Positions 1 to 12,530 of a stretch of DNA of 64,000 nt are shown here, in pieces (positions within the stretch are counted from its first letter, which is position 1; each line of letters starts with the position of its first letter). The notes under the pieces were generated by a model. The model was not told the origin of the DNA, did no database searches, and saw only the letters and a list, made by a program, of their open reading frames with translations. The DNA comes from Synanceia verrucosa (lineage: Eukaryota; Chordata; Actinopteri; Perciformes; Synanceiidae), in the NCBI GenBank assembly GCA_029721515.1, contig CM056558.1:13547240-13611239 (forward strand), given 5' to 3'. A program made the translations under genes and the position numbers.

Positions 1-1919
1 ATTCAGCGGTTTTCTGTCTCCATCACTAGCAGCCAGTTTCTCGTTGTTTTAGGAGTCTGCACAAGGTAACCTAAGAAACCCCAAGTTTAATAAACAGTGT
101 TTATATATAGGAATCGTTCTGTTCCAAGCTTTTAGATCCATATTAACAGGTTTTCTCTGTAACCGTGGCCACTTTAAACTGTTTTTCACTAAGTATGAAA
201 AAGCAGCACAGTTTTTTTCCCTTTTAACTTAAACAGTATTTGTGATGACCTTCAAAATAGACCAGAAAGAGTTACAGCTGAGAGCTTTTCCATGTCCGGC
301 TGAGTTGGCGTGAAGTCACCTGAAGCTAGACAGATTAAGTTTTGAGACATATGCCCCAGCATGGGGCCTCTGGGCCTGGACAGGAGAGCTGTAATATTAA
401 AAGCACACCACATTTCAATATTACATCACCCCTGAGCTATTTTTGATGTGTGTGTTTCCTCGGGTCTGAGGAGGTCCAGGATCTTTTTTTTTTTTTTTTT
501 TTGATGGAAGTTTCTCTAAAAGCTTTGGGGATCCTCATAAATAATCAACGTAGCCTTGCACTCCAGTAAAGACAAACACAGACCGATCATTAGTCATTAG
601 TCATGAAGTAAGTAGTGTTAAAGACATTAAGTCATTACCTCAATTCATGTATTTTGCAGTGGAATAAAGTCAATGTCATTATTTCACAGAATCATTTTGC
701 AGAGATCCTTTACAGTAATGGTGAGATGGTGAAATATTGTGCATGTTTCGTGACCTGGTTCAGGCCTAACAAGCAGCTCAGAGCTCTCACAACAGACACG
801 CAACAACAATGAGGTGAAATACATTTTTTGTGGGTTGCTGTGGTTTGTTTCTATGCATTTCTTCTGTGCAATCAGGATTTTCATCTTTCCTCTTTCACCA
901 AGAAGCCGTATTAAAAATGAACCGTGTTAGCTTATCTCCCCGGGTGGAAATACAGAGAGGCATCAGTGTCGCGGCACAATAAAATTGGATATTGACCGTG
1001 AAGGAGCATCTTTTCACCTCATGACAAACCAGAGATTTATGGACGTAATCAGCGTTGATGGTAAAGTACAGAATGGCAACAGAACGGTCCGTGGCATCAC
1101 AGTCAGCAGTCTAGATACCATCAAGCAAGTCACCTGATTCCTGAATGCTCTGGTGTGGTTGCTGTGGAAGACAGACGTTGCACTGGGCAGCTCTAAGGTG
1201 TGCAGATATACAACAGTGTGTATATGAAGTAAATTGCATGTGTACGGCCAACCTAAAGGTTAGGAAACACAACATCATGGGTTTTCACAGAGGAAACATG
1301 CTTATTACTACCGACTGGCAGTTCTGATCTAATGAGAGAGGCTAACCTTTTCTCGAGGCTCTTTCCTGATTCCCGTTCTTTCTCCTTTCCTTCTACTCCT
1401 TTCCTCCATTAAACCACCACTACCACTCTGCATTCATCTGGTTATTGGAGCATTTCTTCTTCTTTCTAGCTTCCATCTGACATTTACTTGTGGTCAGCTG
1501 ATCCTTCACTGAACTCAGAACTAATTCCATTGCAGCACCCTATCTGCTATATTTGCTTTGTGAGCGCTGAGGGCGGAGGATCTTGAAAGAGGCATTTTCC
1601 ACATATATTCAAATAGCATGAGAATGTTTCATCTACTTTGATGCGACAAGGAAGCTCTATTAAAGGGTCAGCTGATAAACAGTTTATCAGTGTCTGTTGG
1701 TCTCGATTAAAAATGCTTATTTCTAAACTCACATTTACATCAGATCAGGTTGGAAGCCTGGGCATCATCAATACACTAGATTAGCAAAGCTTTAGTGCCC
1801 TCGAGTGCCAGTTTGACCGTTACTGTATACTTTCAAGTTGTGTGAGTTCGAGGGCATACGAATATGAAACAGAAATGGCAGCCTCTTTGTTAACCATCTC
1901 AAACACACGTTCCTCGCAA

Positions 1920-2199
1920 TGTCATCCCATACGGAAAAGATATTGATCAATCTCCTTTGAATGAAACTTGTATGTAAAGCATACAACAGTGAATATGGAT
2001 ATAAGATCCTTAGTAAATTTAAACAAAATGAAACTTGTATGATTTGGGTATTTATCAGAATAGTATATGATACATACAATATCCTTACACTTCTTTTTAT
2101 TATTTTGTATGAAAAGAATGCAAAAGTGACCACTTTCAAGAGTATATCATACAAGTTTGTCATATTTTTTTTTCTGTTTCTTCTCCGTATGGGATGACA
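1920..2199. mobile_element. MITE-like element with 16-bp inverted ends
   Basis: Left end TGTCATCCCATACGGA (1920-1935) and right end TCCGTATGGGATGACA (2184-2199) are perfect inverted repeats; the next bases (aaaga/gaaga) match in 4 of 5. Inside, a 14-bp word ATGAAACTTGTATG occurs at about 1961 and 2029, and a near copy occurs inverted at about 2146. Subterminal repeats of this kind are usual in non-autonomous DNA transposons. I see no clear target duplication and no coding capacity, so the superfamily is unknown. Confidence 0.6.
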
Positions 2200-4605
2200 A
2201 CTCTAGTCCAGCTAAAACAATTCTCCTCACAAATCTCATGGGTCAAACTCATTTTACCCTAGCATGTAAAAATTGAAATGTTGTGACCATGAAACAAGCA
2301 AGAGGAAAATGTGTCATCCTCCCAAATAACTGCTCTCCCCATGATTTCAATCAGTTCTAAATAAACACGTTTTAAGTTTTTACAATAATTGCAATACTTC
2401 CTATGATTTGTTTTTTTTCCTCAGGATTTCTATTAAATTGATAGTAAGTTAACATAATTACATGTGTAGTGATTTGTCTATCTCCTTCTGTCCCCATCAC
2501 TCTTCATCTTCGTTGTTCTCTGTTCTTCTCCGTTGCACTTTTCTGGAGCATTTTATTATATTTTTAGGTGGTGGAGTTTTCAGTGAGGGAGGGAAACTGT
2601 TGGTTTTATACTTTTAAAGGTGCTAAATTTGAAGTTCAGAGCGTGAAGTTGCTCTCCCTCTGTGTGTGTTGTAATCTGCGTTTCTCTGTGCTTTGTTTAT
2701 GTACAGTTGTTTATGTCACTTGCAGGTTAACTCTGATAGCTCTGTCAGCATTGTTTGACAATGTTAGCACTGTCCATACATGGAGGCAATAAAATTAAAA
2801 TTTGGCACCTTAAAATGTCATGTCATAAAACGTCTATACTATTTAAACTACGGCTATTTGCTGAATCTCTGACTTCAAAAGAAGCTGCCTTTTCACATTT
2901 GTGATCTCACAATCAAAAACACAGACTGCTGGATTGAGCATGTCCTTCACCACACACAACAGCCTGTTGTCATTCAATATTTGCAGGTCTGTGTTCCAGT
3001 AAACAAGATTAGCTCTCCTAGTTGTCATTGTATCTGATCAGACCACTGCAGATCCAAATAAAAATAATCAACTCGCTCCACAGGAGGGAGGAGACTGGAG
3101 GTAAAAGAGGCCACTGAGGGATGACGCTGGTCCCTTGGCCTTTTTAAAATCAATCGTGCTTAGAGTTGATCATTTGTTGAGGAAATGCAGGGCGGATTTG
3201 TTACTGTGCGCTACAGACTGATCGCAGGATGTGCATTTGGTGGTTTATCTCCAGAATAATGTTTTACAGTGTTTGGACAGGCTGAATGAGGCCCAATGGG
3301 AAACATCTTGGCACTGTATTATTAAGTGGGATTGGTTTGCCGCTGGGTTGCCAGATCAGAGATAGTGGAAATTAAGCATTAAGCAAATTAAGCAAATTCT
3401 TTTCAGGGCTATATATGCAGTCTTAGTTCTACTATGTCATAGTTCTACTATGTTTGCTGTCGCTTGGTTTTTCCAACTGCCATCTCACAGATGACACACA
3501 GTAAGAAAGTAGAAACATAAAGGAATAATAGCACACAAAAAGGCACACATTTTTAACTTGAGTACTCCAAGAGGGAATCTAACACAGCCTTATTATTAGC
3601 ATAATGTGACATGTTGTTTGTTAGCAACAGAGTGAGGGAACAACACAGCTTGACAACATCACTTTCACCATAAAACCCTCCAGTGATATGTGATAGGTTT
3701 AATGCATTGTTCCACTGCATCATTGCAGATCTTCAAGGGGCCACTTTAAGTTTACGGATGACTTATTGGGTTAGCTCATGGAAAACCTGCCACTCAGTAT
3801 AAATATTTGGCGTTTTGATTCTTGGAAGGATGTGTAGTGGTTACACAAGACAGTATGGACTAATAGAAGGAACTAAAGGCAGGAGCCAAGGACAGATCAC
3901 CATGGTATAGTAAAAACAAGATTAGATTTTACTTTAAGATTTTCCATGTGAAAGTGATCTGTACCTGATGTCAGTACAGGGTCTGGCTTAAAATATATAT
4001 AATATGTAGGTGTGCGTATTAGAGTTATGACTAGTGTCTGATTATCCACTGTACCTCTGTATTGGTCTGTTGACCTAGAGAAAAATGTGTTTAATATGTA
4101 CAATTCTTTTCTCCCTCTTGCCTTCATAACATTACATATGTTACATGATGTAACATAGCTAGTTATTAACTTACTCACCCATTTACGTAACGTTAGTTAA
4201 AATTTTTGAAATACACTGTAGTTCGTCTTTGATTAGAGCCATGACCAATGGCCTGTGTTGTAATGATTGCAGGTAATACATAATAATGTAAATGAAAAAC
4301 AAAGCAAAGTTGTGGATAAATATTATGTTTGACAATTTAATTAAAAAAAATAGATATCTACCATTCTTATACACCGTTGTAAATGTTAACATTATGTATG
4401 TGTCCCAGTTTACTTCCTGTTGTAGTGTATGTGAATAACTTAAGCTTACAGGAAGTGAACATGGACCCGCGCTGTCACCTAGTAATGCAGTTCTGTTCAA
4501 ACTGTTCGTTTTACATGCTCGATACTGAACATTACTGTGTAAACATAGTTGCATACTGCAATGTAAAAATGCAACGATACATTTCCTGTTTTTTGTTCCT
4601 TGTGT

Positions 4606-4831
4606 AGGGCGGTGGTGTAGTGGTTAGCACTGTTGCCTCACAGCAAGAAGGTACCTGGTTCAAATCCCGGGCCCGGGGCCTTTCTGTGTGGAGTTTGCAT
4701 GTTCTCCCTGTATCTGTGTGGGTTCTCTCCGGGTACTCGGGCTTCCTCCCACCATCCAAAAACATGCATGGGGATTAGGTTAATTGGCTAATTTAAATTG
4801 ACCATGTGAATGTGAGTGTGAGTGATTGTCT
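4606..4831 (+). mobile_element. V-SINE copy A (DANA/Mermaid type), 3' truncated
   Basis: It starts GGGCGGTGGTGTAGTGGTTA. The tRNA-like head has box-A-like TAGTGGTTAGCACTG and box-B-like GGTTCAAATCCC, followed by the V-SINE core (TTTCTGTGTGGAGTTTGCAT, then the GTGGGTTCTCTCCGGG block). Similarity fades after GTGAGTGATTGTCTT. It is degenerate compared with copy B at 21736. Confidence 0.8.
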
Positions 4832-5548
4832 TATGCAAGCTACTGAAAGGGTAGCAGTCACTGTGAGCAAACTGGGTCTTGTAACCAGGGATGAACACAC
4901 TTGTTTCCAGGGTAACGGCCACAAGGGAATGTGCGACTGACAACAGCGTTTCTAGATATACAATGGAGGATTTGGAGTCCTGAACCAATGCCTTGCTCAC
5001 ATTCAGGATTATTTTCTTGTTTTACCATTTTGAAACTTGACAGTTTTTAAGACTAAGCAGCCAATTAAACCTCCTCAGAAATGTACTTGCGGTCTGTAAC
5101 TCTAGGCTTGTTCATGTCTCGCTCTCTGTGTTAGTGCATCTGACAGGCCTTTGTTTTTTTTTCTGTAATCAGTAACATGCAGGAAATGCTCATTTTATAT
5201 ATCTCGATTCTGTTAAAGCTGATGAGATTTTATTGTAGTCTGACAACTCAATCTTTTAACTGAGATTAAATCGCTAACATGATCCAAGGTTCAAAGCAAT
5301 CTGTCTCTTCAGATGCAGTGTAAACAAACTGGACTTGTTTTCTCATCTATCATTCTCTTATCATACACCATTTTACACCTGGCCAAGGCATTGATTGTTG
5401 CTGTTGGTTTTGACTTTTTGAAGCTCATGACTGAAAGCATTGGATAAAATACTTCTATATACTACATGCAGGAAACAAATTAGGTAGTTTTACCACTGAC
5501 TTAGATCTCACCTTGAATTTTAAAGCTCTTTCTGGTGTCCATATAAAG

Positions 5549-5549
<1 letters not shown>

Positions 5550-5605
<56 letters not shown>
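5550..5605. repeat. (AT)n microsatellite
   Basis: About 28 uninterrupted AT units. It lies exactly at the left border of the LINE/Tc1 composite that follows. Confidence 0.95.
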
Positions 5606-5607
<2 letters not shown>

Positions 5608-5682
5608 AGTTCAGAAAGAGTAACCAAAGTAGTCCTAGGACTGAAAGAGATGCCATATGAAGAAAGGATAAAGGAGCTGTTT
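5606..5682 (+). mobile_element. LINE reverse-transcriptase scrap (CR1/L2-like)
   Basis: Frame-read from AGT TCA GAA AGA gives SSERVTKVVLGLKEMPYEER then IKELF and a stop. This resembles the C-terminal end of CR1/L2-clade reverse transcriptases (the R-A-T-K-hydrophobic-GL..YEERL..L block). It is only about 75 bp, wedged between the (AT)n tract and a Tc1 remnant. Clade assignment is tentative. Confidence 0.45.
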
Positions 5683-6520
5683 TGAGTTTGCCAAAAGGCA
5701 TATGGGTGACTCCCAATGTCTGGAGGAAGGTCCTCTGGTCAGATGAGACTAAAATTGAACTTTTCAGCCATGTCTATGTCTGGCGCAAGCCCAACATGTC
5801 ACATCACCCCAAGAACACCATATCCTTAGTGAAACATGGTGGTGGCAGCATTATGTTGTGGTGATGTTTTTCAGCAGCAGGGACTGGGAAACTGGTCCGA
5901 GTCGAGGGAAGGATGGATGGTGCTCCATACAGAAATATTCTTGAGCAAAACCTGCTTCAGTCTGCCTGTGATTTAAGACTGGGGCGGAGGTTCACCTTCC
6001 AGCAGGACAACGACCCGAAGCATACTGCTAAAGCAACACTGGAGTGGTTTAAGGGGAAACATTTAAATGTGTTGGAATGGCCTAGTCAAAGCCCAGACCT
6101 CAATCCAATTGAGAATCTGTGGTCAGACTTGAAGATTGCTGTTCACAAAGGAAAACCATCCAACATGAGGGAGCTGGAGTAGTTTTGCCTTGAGGAATGG
6201 ACAAAAATCCCAGTGGCAAGATGTGGCAAGCTCATAGAGACTTATCCAAAGCGACTTGCTGCTGTAATTGCTGCAAAAAGGTGGCTTGATAAAGTACTGA
6301 CTTAATGGGGGTGAAAAATGATGCACGCTGAATTTTTCCGTTATTTTGTCTTTTTTATTTGCTTCACAATAAAAACAAAAATCACATCTTCTAAGTTGTT
6401 TGCATGTTCTGTAAATGAAATTGTGCAAACCCTCAAACAATCCATTTTAATTCCAGCTTGTGAGGCAACAAAATGTGACCACTGCCAAGGGGGGGGTGAA
6501 TACTTTTGCAAGCCACTGTA
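5683..6520 (+). pseudogene. Tc1-like transposase remnant (DD34E), 5' half lost
   Basis: The reading frame shows WSDETKIELF (first Asp), FQQDNDPKHTA (second Asp) and SQSPDLNPIENLW (Glu), the DDE triad of Tc1 transposases. Two nonsense codons sit in the one frame: TGA at about 5863, where a Gly codon of the LWGCFS block is expected, and TAG at 6179-6181, where Gln would follow ELE. The frame then continues to LDKVLT and stop. The right end GAATACTTTTGCAAGCCACTGTA is a typical Tc1 terminal repeat. The left repeat and the DNA-binding domain are missing, so it is dead. Confidence 0.85.
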
Positions 6521-7499
6521 TCAGGGAAATTTTATGATAAAATTAAATGAATTTCTTACATATTGTGCCTTTAAGAAACATAAAATGACCAACTTGTTTA
6601 TAGGAGAAGTAGAGGAGATATGGCTGAGCTGTACAAACTGGTCCATAAGAGATATGATCCCATGTTATGTTAAAATGTTATTGATAAAGCTAATTTTATA
6701 TCCTGATAAAGATGTATCCCGATATAATACAGTACTTTTTAAATGTATTTTCACTTTCCATTGCACTCTCCTCCACCTTTTCCATGTTAAACATTTCCTT
6801 GCGGGTAACGTGATGCTACCACAAAGCAGTAGCGCTGCTGTAGTTATATTAGCCGTCATACCATTATGTCTATGCTTCATGCAATGAACATGTTTTGAAC
6901 TCTGTCATTCCAACATTGAGTTATGCTTAACACAATGTATCTAAACCACAACCAGAGTAACATTAACATTAGTGTAGCAGCAGAGGTAACCAAGTAGCCT
7001 TCATGTTAAAATTAAGACATATACAACAGAGGGTTATATCCTACAACAGACGTTTTCATATCACATTAGGACATATATCATAATACCGCAAAGCTCTAGC
7101 CCATTGTCAGATTTTGATCAGTACAACAGATAGGAACTGAGGGGAAACTTGTTAAAATTATTTCCAAATGTGTTCTTCCAAAAAGCACAAAAATACTTTT
7201 TCACGCTTAGGGAGTTTTTTTCTGGATTTTTGGTTTATTTTCAAGGTAACATGAAAGTTACTTTTGTATTATTTTTTATTATATGAATAATATACTATAT
7301 GTATATGTATACATGTATTGTCTTTTTGGTGTGTTGTTATTTTGAGTCTGATTTAGAGGATTAACATCCTGTATCATATTTATTTTCATTAAAATTCAGT
7401 CACATTCATTAAACAAGTCATAGTTGAGCATCTGCTGAAATTTTCATAGCCACTTATTTTCACCCATTAAAGTTTTCTCTGTACCGTTTTTTCTTCCAG

Positions 7500-7661
7500 A
7501 GTGCTCACTTAGCCATGATCGACACACTGATGATGGCGTACGCAGTGGAGACGGTGAGCGTTGAGAAGGTGATGGCCTGCATTCGTCACTATTCCTCCCA
7601 CGATCCTGAGGTGGAAACACCGTATGACACTGAGGACGCAGTGACCACCTGGATCAACAAG
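7500..7661 (+). CDS. camsap2: camsap2 exon, region before the CH domain
   Basis: First camsap2 exon inside the window. Acceptor ..cttccag and donor gtgggt. It starts in phase 0 with SAHLAMIDTLMMAY and ends ..TTWINK (54 codons). In CAMSAP proteins this lies in the N-terminal part that leads into the calponin-homology domain. The preceding exon was looked for in 1-7499 and not found. Confidence 0.9.
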
Positions 7662-10600
7662 GTGGGTTATGGTTTCTTTTTTTAATTTTATTTAACCTTT
7701 ATTTTACCAAGTAAAAATGTTTGAGAACCAGTTCTCCTTTACAAACGTGATTAATCCTCATCAACAAACTAATTTGCGGGACAGAAATTATACCAGGACA
7801 AACTACCTGAAATGCTCTGAATTTAGCAGCTGGCAACTCATTTCGGGCAGTTTGTCCAAGCAGACCTACTGTTGCAAATTACTGTGTTAATGTGAGTAAT
7901 CTGTGTTCATGCATTATTTTTGATATTCCTTGTTTAAATTAAGACTTTTTAAGTGATACTGCGACTGCATTTTTGTCATATTCTCTCTGCGTCATGTGGC
8001 CTTTATTTGCAAATGGTGCTTGCTCCTCCATTAAATTCTACAGGGCCCAGCTTGTTTACATTCCTCCAGTAGGAAGACTGGTCTGCTGCCTGCTCTTCAC
8101 ACACTCGTACTCACAATAGGTAACAGGTGTGGTCGTGGAGTCCTGGTTGCAAACGTGGCTCTCTGTTGAACTCAGCAGTTTAACAGCTGATTCCTGCTTT
8201 AACTGAATCCATATGAATTAGAGGATAAATACTGTAAAGTGGCCATAGAATGCCTTTAAACACAGACTTCTATCAACTTCATGGAGGATACACTAACTTG
8301 AGACGCAAAAGCACAGTTAAGTAGTTAAATTCTTTGAACCATAATGCTAAATTATTGATAACAAAATATTTTTGTCATAGTCACGATGCAGCCATTTCAT
8401 TCTGTATCACCCATATGCTAATGTTCCTCTGTTATGGAAAGTCAAATTTCAGTATCAACTTATGCTAACTTCCAACTTTTACTATTACTTTTTATACCGT
8501 ATGAGCGAAATGAGAACTGAAGATGAGGTATTAGTCATAGCCTGTTCTTTATATTGAGTTTCGCTCAGTGATGCTGCCGCCAGCTCAGTGAACTTTAATC
8601 TTGTCTGTCGTCTGTCTTTCAGATAAATGAGTATCTGAAAGACATCATGGCTCAGGAGCAGAGGAAGAGGGAGACGCAGAGCGCCGAGCCTGCTGCAAGT
8701 CCTCGGGTGAGATTTTTTTTTTTCCCTCCTTTCCTTTGTTCTCCCAGCTTTAACACTTCACATGAACGTACAGATGTCGCCAGTTTGGTGGACAATGTTG
8801 AACAAGCATAAATGAAATCCTTGGCTCTACTTAATGGATTTACCACAACGTTCTGCTTTTGACTCACCAACAGACATTTGCCCCGGGTCTCTGTGTCACT
8901 TTAATATCTGAGACCAGTTTCCCCCAGAAGACCTTAAGCCCTTAAAACCTGTCTACAATCGAAGAAAGTCTCACTCACATTTGTCTGAGCATTAGATGAA
9001 GCTCAGTCTGTATTTATTAAATGAGAAAGAGAGAAAAATGCCAGGCTGCATCTTCAACACCATAATGAGTTTATCTTCCCCGGCGACTGAGCTTCACTCA
9101 TTTCATTTGTGCTTCAATCAGCAGATAAGTGATATCCGGTCTCATTAGGCTGGCAGTCATTTAGTGCGAGGTCACCCTTGTTCCACACAGTTCAGATCTG
9201 TTATATAACTGACTCTGATATCAGCAGTGGTTTCCAGCGTTGGTCTGTTGAAGTATGTATCTGAGTAACTTGGCTAAACTGTGTTTAGATTCTGTCGTTT
9301 GACACTTTGTTTGCAATAAATTGATCCACTGAATAATGTATGACTTTCACAAAATACCACAATATAGCTTTCCATCGCCACTTATAAATGTCACAGTGAA
9401 GTCCATGTGTGTGTGTCAGTGCGACATTTAGTGTTGTGGTCTGGTGAGGGTCCTGGGGTAGGCACGGCAGCCACTACCTTTCACTTGACATAGCAAAGAG
9501 AGTGATGATCAGATGGGTAGGGAGGATAGAAAGGCGATGTCACACTCATCCTTCATGCTTCTGCCTCTTACCTCTGTATCATTTATTATGCACCATCGGT
9601 AGATTTTCAGAAAGAACAGTGACCTTTGTGTGTGTTTTTGAATGATGCAATTTTTGTCGATGACAAAAGTCACAAACCCGCTTAGCTTGTGTTAGGTAAC
9701 CATGAGAAATTTAATTTCCTGTTCATCAACAATCTAGTCTCCTCTCTCCATCCCGCTAGCCCTGTCCTTGACTTTTCCTACTCACCCCCTACTACTGGGT
9801 CACGCCTCCTTTCCTAGTTTATGTCAGGCATTGGAAGCTTTGCAACGCTGTCTCTTATGTTTTAAATACAGCATTTTTTGCTGTGTGTGTGTGTGTGTGG
9901 TTCCTGTCTCAGTCCCAGGGCTGTGTGGACTCCCACTGTGTTTGACGCTGATCTGACCAGTCAGTATGCAGACGCAGCAACGCTGTGTCTTTCAGCAATC
10001 CCACGTTTTGAACACACGTTTTCAACCGGTGAAGTTGGATCAAAACCAAGCAACCCATCATTTCATCATAAAATCTGTTTATTGAAAAAGAAAATGCTTT
10101 TCAAAACCAAATGTCAAAGTAAGTCACAGCAGTCTTTTTACCCTGTCACCGACTGAGCAACTCACATGTGAAGCCATGTCTGCTGATGTGAGTGTTAACG
10201 CATCCGTTTGTTTGGCCCCTGAGCCTGAGTTGGCTCTTCAGTGACATCATCCCTAGCCTCAGGGCAGCTCGAGTGTGAATGTTTGCCCTCATGGCTACAT
10301 TATTGTGGTCTGAACTGTGATGAAAGTCACAGTCATTAGATTAGATGCAGTTCTACACATTCAGAAGAATTAAAGTACTCTTAAATCTGCCTGCATCTGG
10401 TCAAACAGATTCTGCTACTGTCTGTTGAAACGGTATTGTTCATCATGTATTGTGAAATTATAGGATAGATTTATAACGTTTATTTGCCTTTGACTTAACA
10501 ATCACTGTCTAAGACTGTTAAGTTAAACTGGGCTAGTATAATTCATTATTTCATGAAGTCAGTCAGCTCAACTGACTTAAAGCCCCACCAAAGCACTTTT

Positions 10601-12465
10601 CCACTTTGATCCCCCTACCGGTTAGAAGCGAAATCGTCCATTACTACTGTCGTAAATAATTTAGCATACCACTACCTACAGTCGCACACAGGCAATTTAT
10701 CAAGTACCGTCATTGGGAATAAAGATGTCCACATACAAGGTACAATATGTTGCATGATTTCATGAAAGTATGATTTATTGTAACCTATGAAACTAAGAAA
10801 ATCAATAGCCACTTTCACACTATCGAGCCAAAGCCGAGCCAGCCTGGGCTTGCTGGTGCTAAGTGCTTTCACACCGCAGAGCCAGGTGCTAACTGCGGGC
10901 CATCTCCGGGCTGTCTTGGTGCTAATGATGATTTCTGGCCCCACCTAAACCATGGGCCAAAGCAGGGCTACAGGCAGTGTCAAGGAAAAGGAAAAGCTAC
11001 GTCAGTTCCATGCCAAGTAAAGCAGTAATGCAAAGTTTGTCCTATGTTAGCTGTTAGCAGCGCAGCCTGCTACTATCGATGTAAACAAATAGCCTGTCAG
11101 TTAGCGAGCTAGCTTCCGCCTTGTGGCGATGTGGTATAGCTGGCATTATGAACATTTCCACGCCTTGGCTCTCAGTCGTCGTTCTTGTTGTAATGTGATT
11201 GCTCTTTGCCATCGTCCCGCACGTAGCCTCCGTAACAGCTTCTTTCTTTCTTATGTACCTGCCGATTAGACTACACTCCACCCAGAGCTTGCTACACCTA
11301 TCGGCTATGGTAACGCCTGCCGTAAAGCAAGTCAGACCTGTAGTTTCTTAGGTCTCATTTGAACTACAAATCTGCTACCCGATATGGCGAACTTGCATAG
11401 TGCGGTTAGCGCTGATAGAGGGCTACAAAGCAAATGCAGAAGTGCCATTCGCCCTATTTTGAGTTGATGACCCACTGAAATGATTTTGGAAACATTATTT
11501 TAAGGTACAAAATAATCTTTGGTGGGGCTTTAATACACTTAACTTAATGGTCTTGCTGCCTCAGACAGGAGACGTTGCATAACAACTGCTTGCTGTGTTG
11601 GCAGATGAAGGCAAGTACAGTCAGCATCTGTTTGAATGTAATGATGACTTTGCCTCCTTCATAGTTTTTTTTTTTTTTTATTTACTTCTACCTTTGAGTG
11701 ATTCAGTTTATATATGTTTTGCATATGTGTATCAGTCAGCCATCATCGCCATCATTTCCACTGGGTGGTCATAAAACCACCAACTTCTTCTCTGACTCTG
11801 TCTCACTTTTGCCTCTGCAATCAGACAAAAGTATAGTCATCCGCTGCCAAACTAACAATGAGCTGCCGTATTTTCTGAGTGAAATAAACCACTGGTTTTA
11901 TTTCCTTTTCATTCAGACCAAACAAAGCCAAAGCATCATCTGTGTCCTCCTCATGCGCAACCCTCAATAATATTTTTACGTGGCAAAAAAAAAAGAAACA
12001 GAAAAACAGAAGCCGAAGTAGCTAAAACTGCACTGGTATTCAAAAAAATAGAGCACTGCTGTTTGTTTTGCGGATGTCTAGCTCCATCTCTCCACCCTTC
12101 TGTCTTTGCAATATGACTGCGCAGTGTGAGTCACGCAGACAGCCTCCGTCTCAGAGACGCATACCCTGGGACAACACTGTAGAGATCACCATGGGCAACA
12201 TTGTTTTTATTTTAACCTCCTGTACTGCACCCTGGGTGAGGATGGGTGGAGGGCAGGAGGGGGCTGGGTGGAGGACTGCAAGGCAACATCAGGACAGAGA
12301 AGTGAGGACTAATCCTTTTAAGTTGCAATAGCTGAGCTGAGGCTCAGCCGGACATGTGTGCTTCAGAGGATGAACTTTGATGGGAAGAGGGCGAGTTAAA
12401 ACATGACTGAAGTGCAGATCAAGAGGGATACTCGTGTGCATACACATATGAGTATATTATTTGTG

Positions 12466-12530
<65 letters not shown>

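Larger units (their letters stand above)
1..7499. other. camsap2 intron, left part
   Basis: No camsap2 exon was recognised before 7500. It holds a 280-bp MITE (1920-2199), a V-SINE (4606-4831), an (AT)n tract (5550-5605), a LINE fragment (5606-5682) and a dead Tc1 (5683-6520), plus a T20 run near 485. The remaining ~5 kb looks like unique AT-rich intron. Confidence 0.6.

Noticed and set aside
1792..2163. 123-codon minus-strand and 78-codon plus-strand frames
   Set aside because: Both lie on the 280-bp MITE and are AT-rich chance frames.
6318..6887. 189-codon open frame on the + strand
   Set aside because: It starts in the non-coding end of the dead Tc1, runs through its terminal repeat into intron, and resembles nothing.
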